This document shows, in pieces, positions 13,042 to 22,551 of a DNA stretch of 64,000 nucleotides; position 1 is the first letter of the stretch, and each line of letters begins with the position of its first letter. The stretch lies in assembly GCF_016592435.1 (NCBI RefSeq), contig NZ_AP014545.1, positions 682,001-746,000 on the forward strand, given 5' to 3'. The notes under the pieces were generated by a model. It searched no databases and was not told where the DNA came from. It saw only the letters and a program-made list of their open reading frames with translations. This stretch comes from Amphritea japonica ATCC BAA-1530. Its GTDB lineage: Bacteria > Pseudomonadota > Gammaproteobacteria > Pseudomonadales > Balneatricaceae. The position numbers and the translations under genes were made by a program.

Positions 13042-14485
13042 TACTCGAGACTTTTGGGTTATTTTAATTGGTAAGGCTGCTCAAGTCTTACTTATGCTGC
13101 TGAGTTTAAAACTGTCTACATATTATTTAGATCCTTCAGTTATGGGTCAGATATACTTATTAACAACAATATATACTTTCTTTGTCTTTCTTCTTATTAG
13201 TCCTGTTGGTCAGTTTTTTAATCGTTACACTCATAAATGGTATGGAGAGAATGTTCTCTACGATCGGTTATGGCTATATTTGTTATATATAATTGTTGTT
13301 TGCATCATAGCTTCCATTGGAGCGGTAGTTATTCATAACTTGAGTGAATCAGCTAATATTTCTGTAGTGAGTTTTTCTCTATTAGTTGGTGGGCTTGTGT
13401 TAATAGTCAGTATAAATCAAACAGTTGTTCCTCTATTTAATATGCTGAACTATAGAATTTTATTTACTACGATGACGTTTTTTACTAGTTTTCTTGCGCT
13501 ATGTTTTAGCCTAGTTGTTATTTACTATGTAGATAAAAGTGCATCGAGTTGGCTACTGGGTATTCTGATAGGTAATGCAGTCATCATAGTCTTTGCTGTT
13601 TATATAATGCGAAGTATTTTGTCTGCTAATGAGGTAGTTAATAATTCATTGATTAGTTTGTGTGTATTTGATCAACAAAAAATCAATAAAATAATACGGT
13701 TTTCAGTACCGGTTTCATTGGCTACGGTCTTTATGTGGGCACAGAATTCAGGATATAGAATAAGTATAGAGAAATTAATTGGCCTAGAATACTTAGGTTT
13801 TTTGGGTGTTGGTTTGGTGTTGGCGACTCAAATATTTAGTGTGGTCGAATCAATATTAATGCAGTATTATCATCCTGGTTTCTATCGTAGTATTAAAAGT
13901 GAAAGCACTGAGTTAAGGTTGGCTGCTGTCAATTCTTATCTTAATTCTACTATTCCAGTCTATTTCTCTTTGGCACTGTTTCTTACATTCTCTATTGAAT
14001 ATATTTTCCCCATTTTAGTCAGTGGGGACTATGCTAAAGGATATGCTTTTTGCGTATTCGGTGTTTGGATTGAGTTTTTCAGAACAGTAACCAATTCAAT
14101 TAGTTCTATTGCTCACTCTGAAGTTAAAATGAAAGGATACATGTATCCCTATATATTTGGTGCGCTTGCTACCAACGCTTTGGTCTATATGGCAGCTCTT
14201 TATGTTAATGACATCAATTCAATACCGATGGCTTTAAACGTAGGTGCTTTAATAACTATGCTTTTGATGTATTTTAATATGAGAAAGATATTGCCATTTA
14301 CTATAAATTTTACTCTAGTAATGATTTTTTTAATAGCTGTGCTTCCGTCCTTACTATTCTTTCTTTTATTTCCTTTCCCTCAAAATATTGATGTCTATTA
14401 TATCTCTTCACTCTGTACGGGCGGAGTTCTGTTTCTTATTGGATTGTCCATGTCAGTTAAACTAGGTAAAAAAGCTAATGGTTAA
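13031..14485 (+). CDS. Wzx-like polysaccharide flippase (MATE/oligosaccharide flippase superfamily)
   Basis: The 484-residue protein is almost entirely hydrophobic, with about 12-14 predicted membrane segments by eye. It starts with a short basic segment (MKNNTRDFWVILIGKAAQVL) and has the length expected of O-unit flippases. Its place inside the O-antigen locus, overlapping the GT10 gene by 11 bp and the GT11 gene by 8 bp, supports a role in moving undecaprenyl-linked O-units across the inner membrane. A polymerase (Wzy) is less likely because it lacks a large periplasmic loop and has the flippase-like regular pattern. Confidence 0.75.
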   Translation: MKNNTRDFWVILIGKAAQVLLMLLSLKLSTYYLDPSVMGQIYLLTTIYTFFVFLLISPVGQFFNRYTHKWYGENVLYDRLWLYLLYIIVVCIIASIGAVVIHNLSESANISVVSFSLLVGGLVLIVSINQTVVPLFNMLNYRILFTTMTFFTSFLALCFSLVVIYYVDKSASSWLLGILIGNAVIIVFAVYIMRSILSANEVVNNSLISLCVFDQQKINKIIRFSVPVSLATVFMWAQNSGYRISIEKLIGLEYLGFLGVGLVLATQIFSVVESILMQYYHPGFYRSIKSESTELRLAAVNSYLNSTIPVYFSLALFLTFSIEYIFPILVSGDYAKGYAFCVFGVWIEFFRTVTNSISSIAHSEVKMKGYMYPYIFGALATNALVYMAALYVNDINSIPMALNVGALITMLLMYFNMRKILPFTINFTLVMIFLIAVLPSLLFFLLFPFPQNIDVYYISSLCTGGVLFLIGLSMSVKLGKKANG

Positions 14486-15341
14486 AATTAAAATTATTGG
14501 TGGCTTAGGGAATCAAATGTTTCAGTATGCGGCAGCAAAGTCGTTAGCGGTTCTTAATAATACCCGAGTTTCTGCAAATGTAAGTGTTTTTAGTAATTAC
14601 AAAACACACCCGTTACGTCTTAATAAGTTAAATTGTGACTGTGAGTTTGATTTTACTCGTGACTTTAGACTTGTGCTATCAGGTTTTCCTTTGTTAGGGA
14701 GCGCGTTTTCCAAAAAAAGTATGTTGCTTAATCACTACGTTGAAAAAGATCTTCTTTTTGATTCCAGTTTCTTCGATTTAGATGACAATGTGTTGTTATC
14801 TGGGTATTTTCAGTCAGAAAAGTATTTCAGTAACATAAGAGAATTGTTGATTCAAGAATTCTCATTAGATGATAGGCTTACAGAGGCTGAATTAGCAATT
14901 AATAATAAGATTGAGAGTTGTAATAGTATTGCTATACATATTCGTCGAGGAGATTATATAACTGATCTATCTGCTAATAATATTCATGGTATTTGTAGTG
15001 AGGAATACTTTGAAAAGGCATTAAATTACTTGGATAGTATAAACGTTTTGTCAGACCCTACTACTACACTGTTTATTTTTTCCGATGATATTTTGTGGTG
15101 TAAAGATAATCTGGCGTTTAAATATAGAACCGTATTTGTTGAGGGCAGTGTAGATCGGCCTGAGGTTGATATTCACCTAATGTCAAAGTGTAAGCATCAA
15201 GTCATTTCAAATAGTACTTTCAGTTGGTGGGGCGCTTGGTTAAATACGAATCTTGATAAATGTGTTATAGCTCCACTTAAATGGTTCAATTCACTACATG
15301 ATTCAACGGATATTGTTCCCAAGCAATGGATGCGATTATGA
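14478..15341 (+). CDS. GT11 family alpha-1,2-fucosyltransferase or colitosyltransferase
   Basis: The 287-residue protein carries the GT11 hallmarks: IKIIGGLGNQMFQYAAAKSL at the N-terminus, the GDP-binding HIRRGDY motif near residue 160, and SNSTFSWWGAWLN near the C-terminus. These enzymes transfer fucose, and in colitose-containing O-antigens also colitose, from the GDP-sugar. With the complete gmd-ColC/Fcl-ColD set upstream, either donor is possible. The start overlaps the flippase gene by 8 bp, so translation is probably coupled. Confidence 0.92.
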   Translation: MVKIKIIGGLGNQMFQYAAAKSLAVLNNTRVSANVSVFSNYKTHPLRLNKLNCDCEFDFTRDFRLVLSGFPLLGSAFSKKSMLLNHYVEKDLLFDSSFFDLDDNVLLSGYFQSEKYFSNIRELLIQEFSLDDRLTEAELAINNKIESCNSIAIHIRRGDYITDLSANNIHGICSEEYFEKALNYLDSINVLSDPTTTLFIFSDDILWCKDNLAFKYRTVFVEGSVDRPEVDIHLMSKCKHQVISNSTFSWWGAWLNTNLDKCVIAPLKWFNSLHDSTDIVPKQWMRL

Positions 15342-15390
15342 TAAACTATCTATTTCAGTCTATGAAAATGGCAATTGTATCGGGGGCTAA

Positions 15391-16314
15391 ATGCTGATTC
15401 TTGGTGGTGCTGGATTCATCGGTAGCAACTTAGTAAAAGCACTGTGTGCTTCAAATGCTAATGTAAAAGTACTAAATCATGGTCCGAATAAGCTTCCTGA
15501 TTATCCTACGTTAGAGTACATTCAAGGCTCAATATCGGACAAAGAAGTGTTAGGAAAGGCACTTGATGGAGTAACAACCGTATTTCATTTAATCAGCTCA
15601 ACAACGCCGAGTTCATCAAATAAAGATCCCGTGGCGGATATTGAAACGAATCTTGTCAATTTGATTGGTTTGCTGGATTTAATGAAAGAGAAGAGAATTT
15701 CTAAGATTATATTTATTTCCTCCGGTGGAACAGTTTATGGTGAGCCATTGTATACACCGATTGACATTAATCATCCATTAAACCCTATTTGTTCATATGG
15801 TGTTGTCAAAGTAGCTATGGAAAATTATATCAAGATGTATGGTCATCTTTATAATATTCAATCTGTGATTCTGAGAGTGGCTAACCCTTATGGTACAGGT
15901 CAGTCTACTTTAAAGGGGCAAGGTGTAATTACTGATTTTATGTACAAGATCCAAACGAATAGGACTATCGATGTTTGGGGAGATGGGAGCTCAATAAGAG
16001 ATTATATCTTTATTGATGATTTGATTTCTTTATGTATTAAAGCGAGCACCTCTGATATATATGGTACATTTAATGTCGGATCAGGATCTGGGTACTCGGT
16101 AAAACAGATCATATCATCGATTGAAAGTGTGACGGGTTTGAAAGCTACAATTAACTATATGAAACCTAGGTTGTTTGATGTAAAAAGTGTCGTCTTGGAT
16201 ATATCTGAAACTCAGGACAAGTTTTCATGGTCTACACAATATAACTTGATCCAAGGAATAAAAAAGTATCATGAAGAGCTGCTTGTATCAAATAACTCAG
16301 AACAATCATCGTAA
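15391..16314 (+). CDS. NAD-dependent nucleotide-sugar epimerase/dehydratase
   Basis: This 307-residue extended SDR has the Rossmann motif GGAGFIGSNLVKAL right at its N-terminus, SSGGTVYG around the catalytic Ser, and the Tyr-Lys pair in SYGVVK. It resembles UDP-glucose/UDP-GlcNAc 4-epimerases but is shorter. An in-frame TAA immediately precedes the ATG at 15391, so this start is fixed unless an upstream frameshift exists. It probably supplies a galacto-configured nucleotide sugar for the O-unit; the exact substrate is unknown. Confidence 0.8.
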   Translation: MLILGGAGFIGSNLVKALCASNANVKVLNHGPNKLPDYPTLEYIQGSISDKEVLGKALDGVTTVFHLISSTTPSSSNKDPVADIETNLVNLIGLLDLMKEKRISKIIFISSGGTVYGEPLYTPIDINHPLNPICSYGVVKVAMENYIKMYGHLYNIQSVILRVANPYGTGQSTLKGQGVITDFMYKIQTNRTIDVWGDGSSIRDYIFIDDLISLCIKASTSDIYGTFNVGSGSGYSVKQIISSIESVTGLKATINYMKPRLFDVKSVVLDISETQDKFSWSTQYNLIQGIKKYHEELLVSNNSEQSS

Positions 16315-16343
16315 GAACAAATTATTCTATCATTGGAATCTAT

Positions 16344-17243
16344 ATGTCTGATCCTATTATAAGTGTCATCCTGCCCATTTATAATGGAGAAAAGTATTTG
16401 CATGATGCTGTAGATTCTATTCTAAACCAAACATTTAGAGATTTTGAGCTGATTCTTATTGATGATGGTTCTTCAGACAGCTCGTTAAGTATTGCCCAGG
16501 AATATAAAAATAGTGATTCTAGAGTTGTTTTAATTACTCAAAAAAATGCTGGTTTGGTAGCAACTTTGAATAAAGGGATTTCTATCTCAAAGGGCCAGTA
16601 TATAGCCAGAATGGATCAAGATGATATATCCATGGCCAGTAGGTTTTTTGAGCAAGTTAAAGCATTGGAAAGTGGTAGTGATATATGCGGCTGTCACTTC
16701 TTGGTAATCGATGAGTCGAGTAGATTAATAGATTCATTTGTTATGCCACGTACTGATGAGTCTATTCTCGCTGTGTTAAGTCAGGGGCCTCCTTTTGCTC
16801 ATGGTTCGGTAATGTTTAAGCGTTCATTTTGGGATGCTCATAAGCTTAGTTATTCTGTTAGCAAGTATCCGCATGCAGAGGATTATTTTCTATGGGCACG
16901 TTTCTATGAATGTGGTGCTAAGTTTAGTAATGTTGATGATTTTCTGTTTAAATATCGTGTTTTCCCGTATTCATTATCAAAAGTAAATATGAGGGCAAAT
17001 AAAAAGGATGCTTATTCAATATCCAAATTTGTTATCAGAAATAACAAAGATAAGCTGTTAGAATCATTGTGTGTCGATTTTAATACCTTTACCCCCTTCG
17101 AACAGGAGCGTAGTTGCACTGCTCTACTATGCCTGTTTTTTATGTTTAAGTTTGATCGAAAATTATGTTTTCTTAAACAGTTTCCATTCAGAATAATGTT
17201 GGTGTCTATTTTTAGATCTATTCAAATAGTTCTCAAGGGTTGA
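16344..17243 (+). CDS. Glycosyltransferase family 2
   Basis: The 299-residue protein has a clear GT2 N-terminus: ISVILPIYNGEKYLHDAVDS, FELILIDDGSSDSS, NKGISISKGQYIARMDQDDI (DxD metal site) and a GSVMFKRSF acceptor-side segment. The C-terminal 60 residues are hydrophobic and basic, suggesting peripheral membrane association. Its specificity cannot be assigned. It is one of four GT2 genes in the locus. Confidence 0.88.
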   Translation: MSDPIISVILPIYNGEKYLHDAVDSILNQTFRDFELILIDDGSSDSSLSIAQEYKNSDSRVVLITQKNAGLVATLNKGISISKGQYIARMDQDDISMASRFFEQVKALESGSDICGCHFLVIDESSRLIDSFVMPRTDESILAVLSQGPPFAHGSVMFKRSFWDAHKLSYSVSKYPHAEDYFLWARFYECGAKFSNVDDFLFKYRVFPYSLSKVNMRANKKDAYSISKFVIRNNKDKLLESLCVDFNTFTPFEQERSCTALLCLFFMFKFDRKLCFLKQFPFRIMLVSIFRSIQIVLKG

Positions 17244-17284
17244 GTGGTTCAGTTGTTTTAATGTTTACTTTGAAAGTGTTTTAA

Positions 17285-18061
17285 ATGAAATTATCTATTG
17301 TTGTTCCAACATATAATTCTAAAAGCTCAATTGTTAATACGTTGGAAAGTATTTCGAAGCAAAAAAAACATGGCTTTCTTGTTGAGGTAATTGTCGTTGA
17401 TGATGCCAGTGAAGATGGTTCTATTGATGTCATATGCTCATACATTGATAACTATACAGGTGAATTAGTATTTAGATTGTTGAAAAATGAATTTAATCAA
17501 GGGGTTTCGAAATCTAGAAACGTTGGTATGGATAATAGTACTGGAGATTATGTTGTCTTTCTGGACTCGGATGATCGATTTCATGAAAGTAAATTAGCTA
17601 TAATTGAACCTCTGTTAGCCAATAATTCAATTGATTTTCTGTTTCATTCATTTAGTCATGAGGATTCAGTGGTAAATAAGGCTTCTCATTTATCGTTAGT
17701 TAAGTTAAATATATTTTTCCCTTTTTTAAACCTGATTAAGAATGTAATTTGTACTCCCTGCGTCGTTGTGAAAAATGTCAAGGATTATCGGTTTAACGAA
17801 TCAATGACTCATATGGAAGATCTTGAACTCTGGACTTCGATTATGTTGAAGCCTAAAGTTAATGTCTATCGACTAAAAGAAAAGTTGACCATTCTCGGAC
17901 ATGTGGCTAATGAAGGGGATGGGCTTTCCTCAAATCGTTCCGCGATGAGAAATATGGAGTTAGTAATGTTCTTATCCTTGGCAAATAAATTCATATCAGT
18001 TAAGTTATTGTTGCCAGTTTATTATCTAATGCATAAAATCAAGTCTATCCTTAAAGATTGA
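17285..18061 (+). CDS. Glycosyltransferase family 2
   Basis: The 258-residue protein begins LSIVVPTYNSKSSIVNTLES and shows VIVVDDASEDGSID, SRNVGMDNSTGDYVVFLDSD (the DSD metal site) and MTHMEDLELW. These are standard features of inverting GT2 enzymes that build O-units. The C-terminus is hydrophobic and basic. The donor and linkage are unknown. Confidence 0.87.
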   Translation: MKLSIVVPTYNSKSSIVNTLESISKQKKHGFLVEVIVVDDASEDGSIDVICSYIDNYTGELVFRLLKNEFNQGVSKSRNVGMDNSTGDYVVFLDSDDRFHESKLAIIEPLLANNSIDFLFHSFSHEDSVVNKASHLSLVKLNIFFPFLNLIKNVICTPCVVVKNVKDYRFNESMTHMEDLELWTSIMLKPKVNVYRLKEKLTILGHVANEGDGLSSNRSAMRNMELVMFLSLANKFISVKLLLPVYYLMHKIKSILKD

Positions 18062-18197
18062 ATGTTTGAGGTCTAAAGATTACTTAGAGGACTTTTCTTC
18101 GGTTAGAGTCATTTTTTATAATGATTATGTGATAACGGATGCGATTTTATATAGAAGTATTAGTGTTTCTTTTGGGTTTTTATTAAGGTTTATGATA

Positions 18198-18968
18198 ATG
18201 AATCATATGTACATCTCTATTGTTTCTCATGGAAATGATGATGATATAATTGATAATTTTAATCTGAAAGAAATTAACTCTCTTTCTAATGTTACTGTCA
18301 TTATTCGGGATAATCTATCTAGTCAGAGGTTGAGTGAATATTGTTCCACTCATGGTTTTGAATACAATTCCTCTGATTTATGTCTCGGGTTTGGTTCTAA
18401 TAATAATATTAATTTTAAAGTTTCTCGTGATCTTGGTATGAGTCACAATGATTGGTTTGTTGTATGTAATCCTGATCTAAATATATCTGAGAGTATGATT
18501 AATAACTTACTTTCTCGCGTTAATAGTCAATCTGGTAAGATCTATTCAATTAATCTTTTCTTTGATAAAGAGTTTTCTGTTATGGAATATTCATTGAGAA
18601 AATTTCCAACGTTTCTTTCCTTTTTTAACGTTTTAAAAGGTAGGTCTTTCACTGATTCGTACGAAAAGGCTGAACTACAAGATGGTTCAATAGTCGATTG
18701 GGCTGCAGGTTCATTCTTAGTTTTTAATGCTGATCTTTATGAGAATTTAGGTGGGTTTGATGAAAAGTATTTTATGTATTTTGAAGATGTAGATATCTGT
18801 TATAGAGCTAAGAAAATTTTTTTTCAGGATGTTGTTTATTTGAGAAATGTTGTAGCAATTCATCAAGGTGGCTATAAGAACCGTAATATTTTTTCACAAC
18901 ATTTTAGATGGTATTTTATTAGTCTGTTTAGATTTTTATTTAAAAGTACATTTGGATTAATGAAATGA
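18198..18968 (+). CDS. WbbL-like glycosyltransferase (GT2), possible rhamnosyltransferase
   Basis: Starting at ATG 18198 the protein is 256 residues. The sequence YISIVSHGNDDDI, LGFGSNNNINF, VVCNPDLNIS, YSLRKFPTFLSFF, VDWAAGSFLVF and GFDEKYFMYFEDVDIC closely follows the layout of E. coli WbbL, an O16 rhamnosyltransferase of similar length. The open frame extends upstream to a TTG at 18066, but that extension has no family similarity, and AAGG at 18185-18188 sits 9 bp before the chosen ATG. ATGs at 18192 and 18207 are alternatives. The donor may be dTDP-rhamnose, but no rml genes are in the window. Confidence 0.82.
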   Translation: MNHMYISIVSHGNDDDIIDNFNLKEINSLSNVTVIIRDNLSSQRLSEYCSTHGFEYNSSDLCLGFGSNNNINFKVSRDLGMSHNDWFVVCNPDLNISESMINNLLSRVNSQSGKIYSINLFFDKEFSVMEYSLRKFPTFLSFFNVLKGRSFTDSYEKAELQDGSIVDWAAGSFLVFNADLYENLGGFDEKYFMYFEDVDICYRAKKIFFQDVVYLRNVVAIHQGGYKNRNIFSQHFRWYFISLFRFLFKSTFGLMK

Positions 18969-19912
18969 GAATTTTGTTAACTGGGTCTACAGGATTCCTA
19001 GGTAGCGCCCTACAAGATGAATTAGTTATTAGAGATGTTGAATTAGTTACAATTGGTCGCGACAAAGAGAAACTAAAGAATCATGATTACATTTATACAG
19101 AAAATATTACTTCGGAATCTCAGTTCAATCTAGATCTTCATAAATGTGATGTGGCTATTCATTGTGCTGCCCGTGTTCACGTTATGAACGAAAGCAGTAT
19201 CAATCCTCTTGATGAGTTTCGTAAAGTGAATGTTTACGGAACCCTGGCTTTAGCCCAACAAGCTGCGGCTTCAGGTATTAAGCGTTTTATATTCATTAGC
19301 TCAATTAAAGTTAATGGTGAATCTACTAGTCATATACCTGCCTTCAATGAGCGCTCTGCACTTGTGCCAGAAGACCCGTATTCTCTTTCTAAAAAAGAAG
19401 CTGAAGATGGTTTGCAAAAAATATCACGTGATACCGGTATGGAAGTCGTTATACTACGACCTCCACTTGTCTATGGACCGGGGGTAAAGGCTAATTTTTA
19501 TAACTTATTGAAATTAGCAAATACGGGATTACCGTTACCTTTTGGCGTTGTGCATAACTTGCGAAGTATGATCTACGTAGGTAATTTGGTTGATTTTATT
19601 TTGAGATGTATTGATCATCCAGCGGCGGCAAATGAAACGTTTTTACTTTCAGATCGAAGGGATATGTCGCTTGCAGAATTGTTAATTTTATTACGTAAAA
19701 CTATGGGAAGACCTACTCGGCTGGTGCCCGTTCCTATTTGTGTGTTTCGTATAGCAGGTTTTATTACAGGTAAAGGTGCCTATATCGATCGTTTGGTAGG
19801 GTCGTTACAGATTGATGGCACTAAGTCGCAAGAGTTATTAGATTGGCAGCCGCCATTCACGGTTGAACAAGGCATTAAGGCGACAACTGACTATTTTTTA
19901 AAGGATAAATAG
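18965..19912 (+). CDS. Extended SDR, probable UDP-N-acetyl-quinovosamine/fucosamine 4-ketoreductase (WbpV/WreQ type)
   Basis: The 315-residue protein has RILLTGSTGFLGSALQ (NAD(P) binding), CAARVHVMNE, ISSIKVNGE and DPYSLSKKEAE with the Tyr-Lys pair. Reductases of this type stand next to a phosphoglycosyl transferase and a WbpM-type dehydratase, exactly as here, and reduce the 4-keto product of WbpM to UDP-QuiNAc or UDP-FucNAc. It overlaps the preceding transferase stop by 4 bp. The assignment to a precise sugar is inference from context. Confidence 0.78.
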   Translation: MRILLTGSTGFLGSALQDELVIRDVELVTIGRDKEKLKNHDYIYTENITSESQFNLDLHKCDVAIHCAARVHVMNESSINPLDEFRKVNVYGTLALAQQAAASGIKRFIFISSIKVNGESTSHIPAFNERSALVPEDPYSLSKKEAEDGLQKISRDTGMEVVILRPPLVYGPGVKANFYNLLKLANTGLPLPFGVVHNLRSMIYVGNLVDFILRCIDHPAAANETFLLSDRRDMSLAELLILLRKTMGRPTRLVPVPICVFRIAGFITGKGAYIDRLVGSLQIDGTKSQELLDWQPPFTVEQGIKATTDYFLKDK

Positions 19913-19916
19913 TAAT

Positions 19917-20465
19917 ATGCTACGTATGCTAGATGTTTCTTTTGCATTACTGGGGCTTTTTTTTGGTTTCCCTGTGTTATTGCTTATTTATATCATTGGT
20001 TTGTTTGATACTGGTTCTCCTCTTTTTCGCCAAGAAAGGATGGGGCGCTTTCAAAAGCCTTTCGTTTTAATTAAGTTCCGTACTATGGCGCTGGATACTG
20101 AGTCTGTAGCGACGCATTTGGCTTCTCGTGATTCCGTTACAAAATTTGGTAACTTTCTTCGTCGGTCAAAATTAGATGAACTTCCGCAACTGTGGAATGT
20201 GTTGAAAGGTGAGATGAGTCTGGTCGGCCCGCGCCCGGGATTACTTACTCAGAACAAGTTGATTCTAGAACGTGATAAACTAGGTATTTATGAAGCTCGT
20301 CCCGGTATTACTGGAATGGCTCAGGTTAATAAAATTGATATGTCGACTCCTGAGCTGTTAGCTAAATTTGACCAAAAAATGATAATGTCTATGTCACCTA
20401 AAAACTATTTCAGGTATCTGTTCCTGACGTTACTTGGCCATGGTTCTGGCGATAGAATTCAATGA
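19917..20465 (+). CDS. Small (monotopic) phosphoglycosyl transferase initiating O-unit synthesis
   Basis: The 182-residue protein belongs to the bacterial sugar transferase (PglC/WcaJ-type) family: an N-terminal hydrophobic re-entrant segment (DVSFALLGLFFGFPVLLLIY), then GSPLFRQERMG, FVLIKFRTM, LRRSKLDELPQLWNVLKG and SLVGPRPG, ending with YEARPGITGMAQV. It lacks the large N-terminal multi-spanning region of WcaJ/WbaP. It should transfer a sugar-1-phosphate, probably the QuiNAc/FucNAc made by its neighbours, to undecaprenyl phosphate at the inner membrane. Confidence 0.92.
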   Translation: MLRMLDVSFALLGLFFGFPVLLLIYIIGLFDTGSPLFRQERMGRFQKPFVLIKFRTMALDTESVATHLASRDSVTKFGNFLRRSKLDELPQLWNVLKGEMSLVGPRPGLLTQNKLILERDKLGIYEARPGITGMAQVNKIDMSTPELLAKFDQKMIMSMSPKNYFRYLFLTLLGHGSGDRIQ

Positions 20466-20494
20466 TATTATAGTTTATAGATTGGGGTTTAACT

Positions 20495-22414
20495 TTGCTT
20501 CAGAAGTTGCTTGATTCTAAGCGTAAGCTTAAAAAAACCATATTTGTCGCATTGGATCTGGTTCTATTACCGATATGTTGCTGGCTCAGTTATGCGCTAC
20601 GTTATGGTGATTGGACTGCTAATAACTTTGCTCATTGGCCGGCATATATCCTTGCTCCTATTATCTTTATTCCTATTTTTATTAGGATGGGAATGTATAG
20701 GGCGGTTATACGATACATAGGTTATCGTGCGCTTTGGACTGTTGTAAAGGCGGTTACGCTATCCTTATTAATTTGGGCTGTAGTCACTTACTTGCTAGGG
20801 CTCGAGTATAATACCCCACGCTCAGTTATTTTGATTTTCTGGATAGTCTCTGTGTTAGTCATCGGTGGTAGTCGTATGGTTGCGCGATGGCTTATTTTGC
20901 ATCAATTCCCTGGTGGTGAAGGTAACGCTAAGCTCTCTACTGAGCGTGTGCTTATTTATGGTGCTGGCTCTGCAGGTCGACAGCTGGCAACAGCGCTTTA
21001 TCATTCCAACGAGTTTTCTGCTATTGCGTTTATAGACGATGACAGCTCTCTTTCAGGAATGGATATTAACGGCGTTCGAATTTATAAGTCTGTAGATATT
21101 TCCTCATTAGTCGAACGCTTTGATATTGATTCTGTTTTGTTGGCGATCCCTTCTGCTTCCAGGCGTCGACGGAAAGAAGTTATAGATTCGCTTAATGAGC
21201 TCCATATAAGAGCTCTGACCCTCCCAGCCTTATCTGATATTGCGGGTGGTAAGATAAGTATGACAGATGTGCGTGAGGTTGATATTGCCGATCTGCTTGG
21301 GCGTGAGGAGGTTCTGCCCGATAAAACATTACTTGATGCCTGTATTCGGGGTCAGGTTGTTTTAGTCACGGGAGCTGGAGGGTCTATCGGTTCTGAGCTC
21401 TGTCGCCAAATTATCAAGCAAAAGCCTAGATGCATAGTTCTGTTTGATCAGTCTGAGTTTGGCCTTTATGGAATTGAGCGGGAGATGACTAAGCTTAGTG
21501 GGGCTGATATTTGCGTTGTTCCAGTGCTCGGATCTGTGCTTGATTCTTCTCATCTGATCAAGGTTATGCAGCAGTATGAAATTGATACGGTGTACCATGC
21601 GGCTGCATATAAGCACGTTCCTCTCGTTGAGAGTAACATGATTGCAGGCATCCGAAACAACCTGTTTGGTACCTGGCATACGGCAGAAGCCGCAATACAC
21701 TGTAAGGTTAAAAACTTTGTTCTAATTTCGACTGACAAAGCGGTACGTCCAACCAATGTCATGGGTGCAAGTAAGCGCTTTTCTGAGCTAGTTCTGCAAG
21801 CATTAAGTAAACGTGAACAGGAAAGCGATATTCGCTTCGCGATGGTCCGTTTTGGCAATGTATTGGGTTCTTCGGGCTCTGTGATTCCGCTTTTTCGTCA
21901 GCAGATAAGTGAAGGGGGGCCTATTACCGTTACAGATCCGGAGATTACCCGTTATTTTATGACAATACCTGAAGCCTCCTCTCTTGTCATTCAAGCGGGC
22001 TCAATGGGGTGTTCTGGTGATGTGTTTGTACTGGATATGGGTGAGCCCGTTAAAATAAAGAACCTTGCCAAGCAGATGATTAACCTGACAGGCCTGTCAG
22101 TGCGTGATGCCAATAATGCTGATGGCGATATTGAGATTATCTACACAGGTTTACGAGATGGTGAGAAGCTCTTTGAAGAGTTGCTTATAGGTGACAATGT
22201 TCAGGAAACTGATCATCCTATGATTATGCGGGCTGAGGAAGTTATGGTGGAGTGGGATGAGTTAAGGGTTGTCATTGAAAGAATGGAGCTTGCTCTCGAT
22301 AGTTTCGATCATGAGGAAGTTAGGCAGTTGTTACTCGGTACTGTTAATGGCTATAACCCTCAGCACGAGATTAAAGATCCTATGTTTACTCAAACCATAC
22401 CTTCCATTAATTAG
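20495..22414 (+). CDS. UDP-GlcNAc 4,6-dehydratase, WbpM/FlaA1-like membrane protein
   Basis: The 639-residue protein has four N-terminal membrane segments, a first Rossmann domain (VLIYGAGSAGRQLATAL) and a C-terminal catalytic SDR domain (VLVTGAGGSIGSELCRQI). The usual Tyr of the active site is replaced by Met in STDKAVRPTNVMGASK, which is the known Ser-Met-Lys arrangement of WbpM relatives. It makes UDP-4-keto-6-deoxy-GlcNAc, feeding the SDR upstream. The start is TTG with GGGG about 7 bp upstream. It is the last gene of the locus, as in many pseudomonad O-antigen clusters. Confidence 0.92.
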   Translation: MLQKLLDSKRKLKKTIFVALDLVLLPICCWLSYALRYGDWTANNFAHWPAYILAPIIFIPIFIRMGMYRAVIRYIGYRALWTVVKAVTLSLLIWAVVTYLLGLEYNTPRSVILIFWIVSVLVIGGSRMVARWLILHQFPGGEGNAKLSTERVLIYGAGSAGRQLATALYHSNEFSAIAFIDDDSSLSGMDINGVRIYKSVDISSLVERFDIDSVLLAIPSASRRRRKEVIDSLNELHIRALTLPALSDIAGGKISMTDVREVDIADLLGREEVLPDKTLLDACIRGQVVLVTGAGGSIGSELCRQIIKQKPRCIVLFDQSEFGLYGIEREMTKLSGADICVVPVLGSVLDSSHLIKVMQQYEIDTVYHAAAYKHVPLVESNMIAGIRNNLFGTWHTAEAAIHCKVKNFVLISTDKAVRPTNVMGASKRFSELVLQALSKREQESDIRFAMVRFGNVLGSSGSVIPLFRQQISEGGPITVTDPEITRYFMTIPEASSLVIQAGSMGCSGDVFVLDMGEPVKIKNLAKQMINLTGLSVRDANNADGDIEIIYTGLRDGEKLFEELLIGDNVQETDHPMIMRAEEVMVEWDELRVVIERMELALDSFDHEEVRQLLLGTVNGYNPQHEIKDPMFTQTIPSIN

Positions 22415-22551
22415 ATATTAATACCTCTGTTTATTTCCTATAAGCAGAGCTGCGGCAGGTCTGCCTCGCATAGTGAGTTATGTGTTTAGTCTTTCATAGC
22501 AAAAGGGTGATGCGCCTTGCAGGCTTTGAGCTTACGGTTGTCCACGCTATA
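22415..22551. other. Intergenic region between the WbpM-type gene and the tRNA-tail array
   Basis: These 137 bp separate the last polysaccharide gene from the repeat array, which faces it. I find no open frame and no convincing terminator with a T-run. Confidence 0.4.

Noticed and set aside
15362-15397. Short upstream frame MKMAIVSGAKC before the epimerase gene at 15391
   Set aside because: It resembles an SDR start and could hint at a frameshift, but the annotated ATG already gives a full Rossmann motif; I have no evidence that the extension belongs to the gene.
18066-18197. N-terminal extension of the WbbL-like transferase from TTG 18066
   Set aside because: The extension has no glycosyltransferase features and the family N-terminus begins at MYISIVSHG; an AAGG site supports the later ATG.
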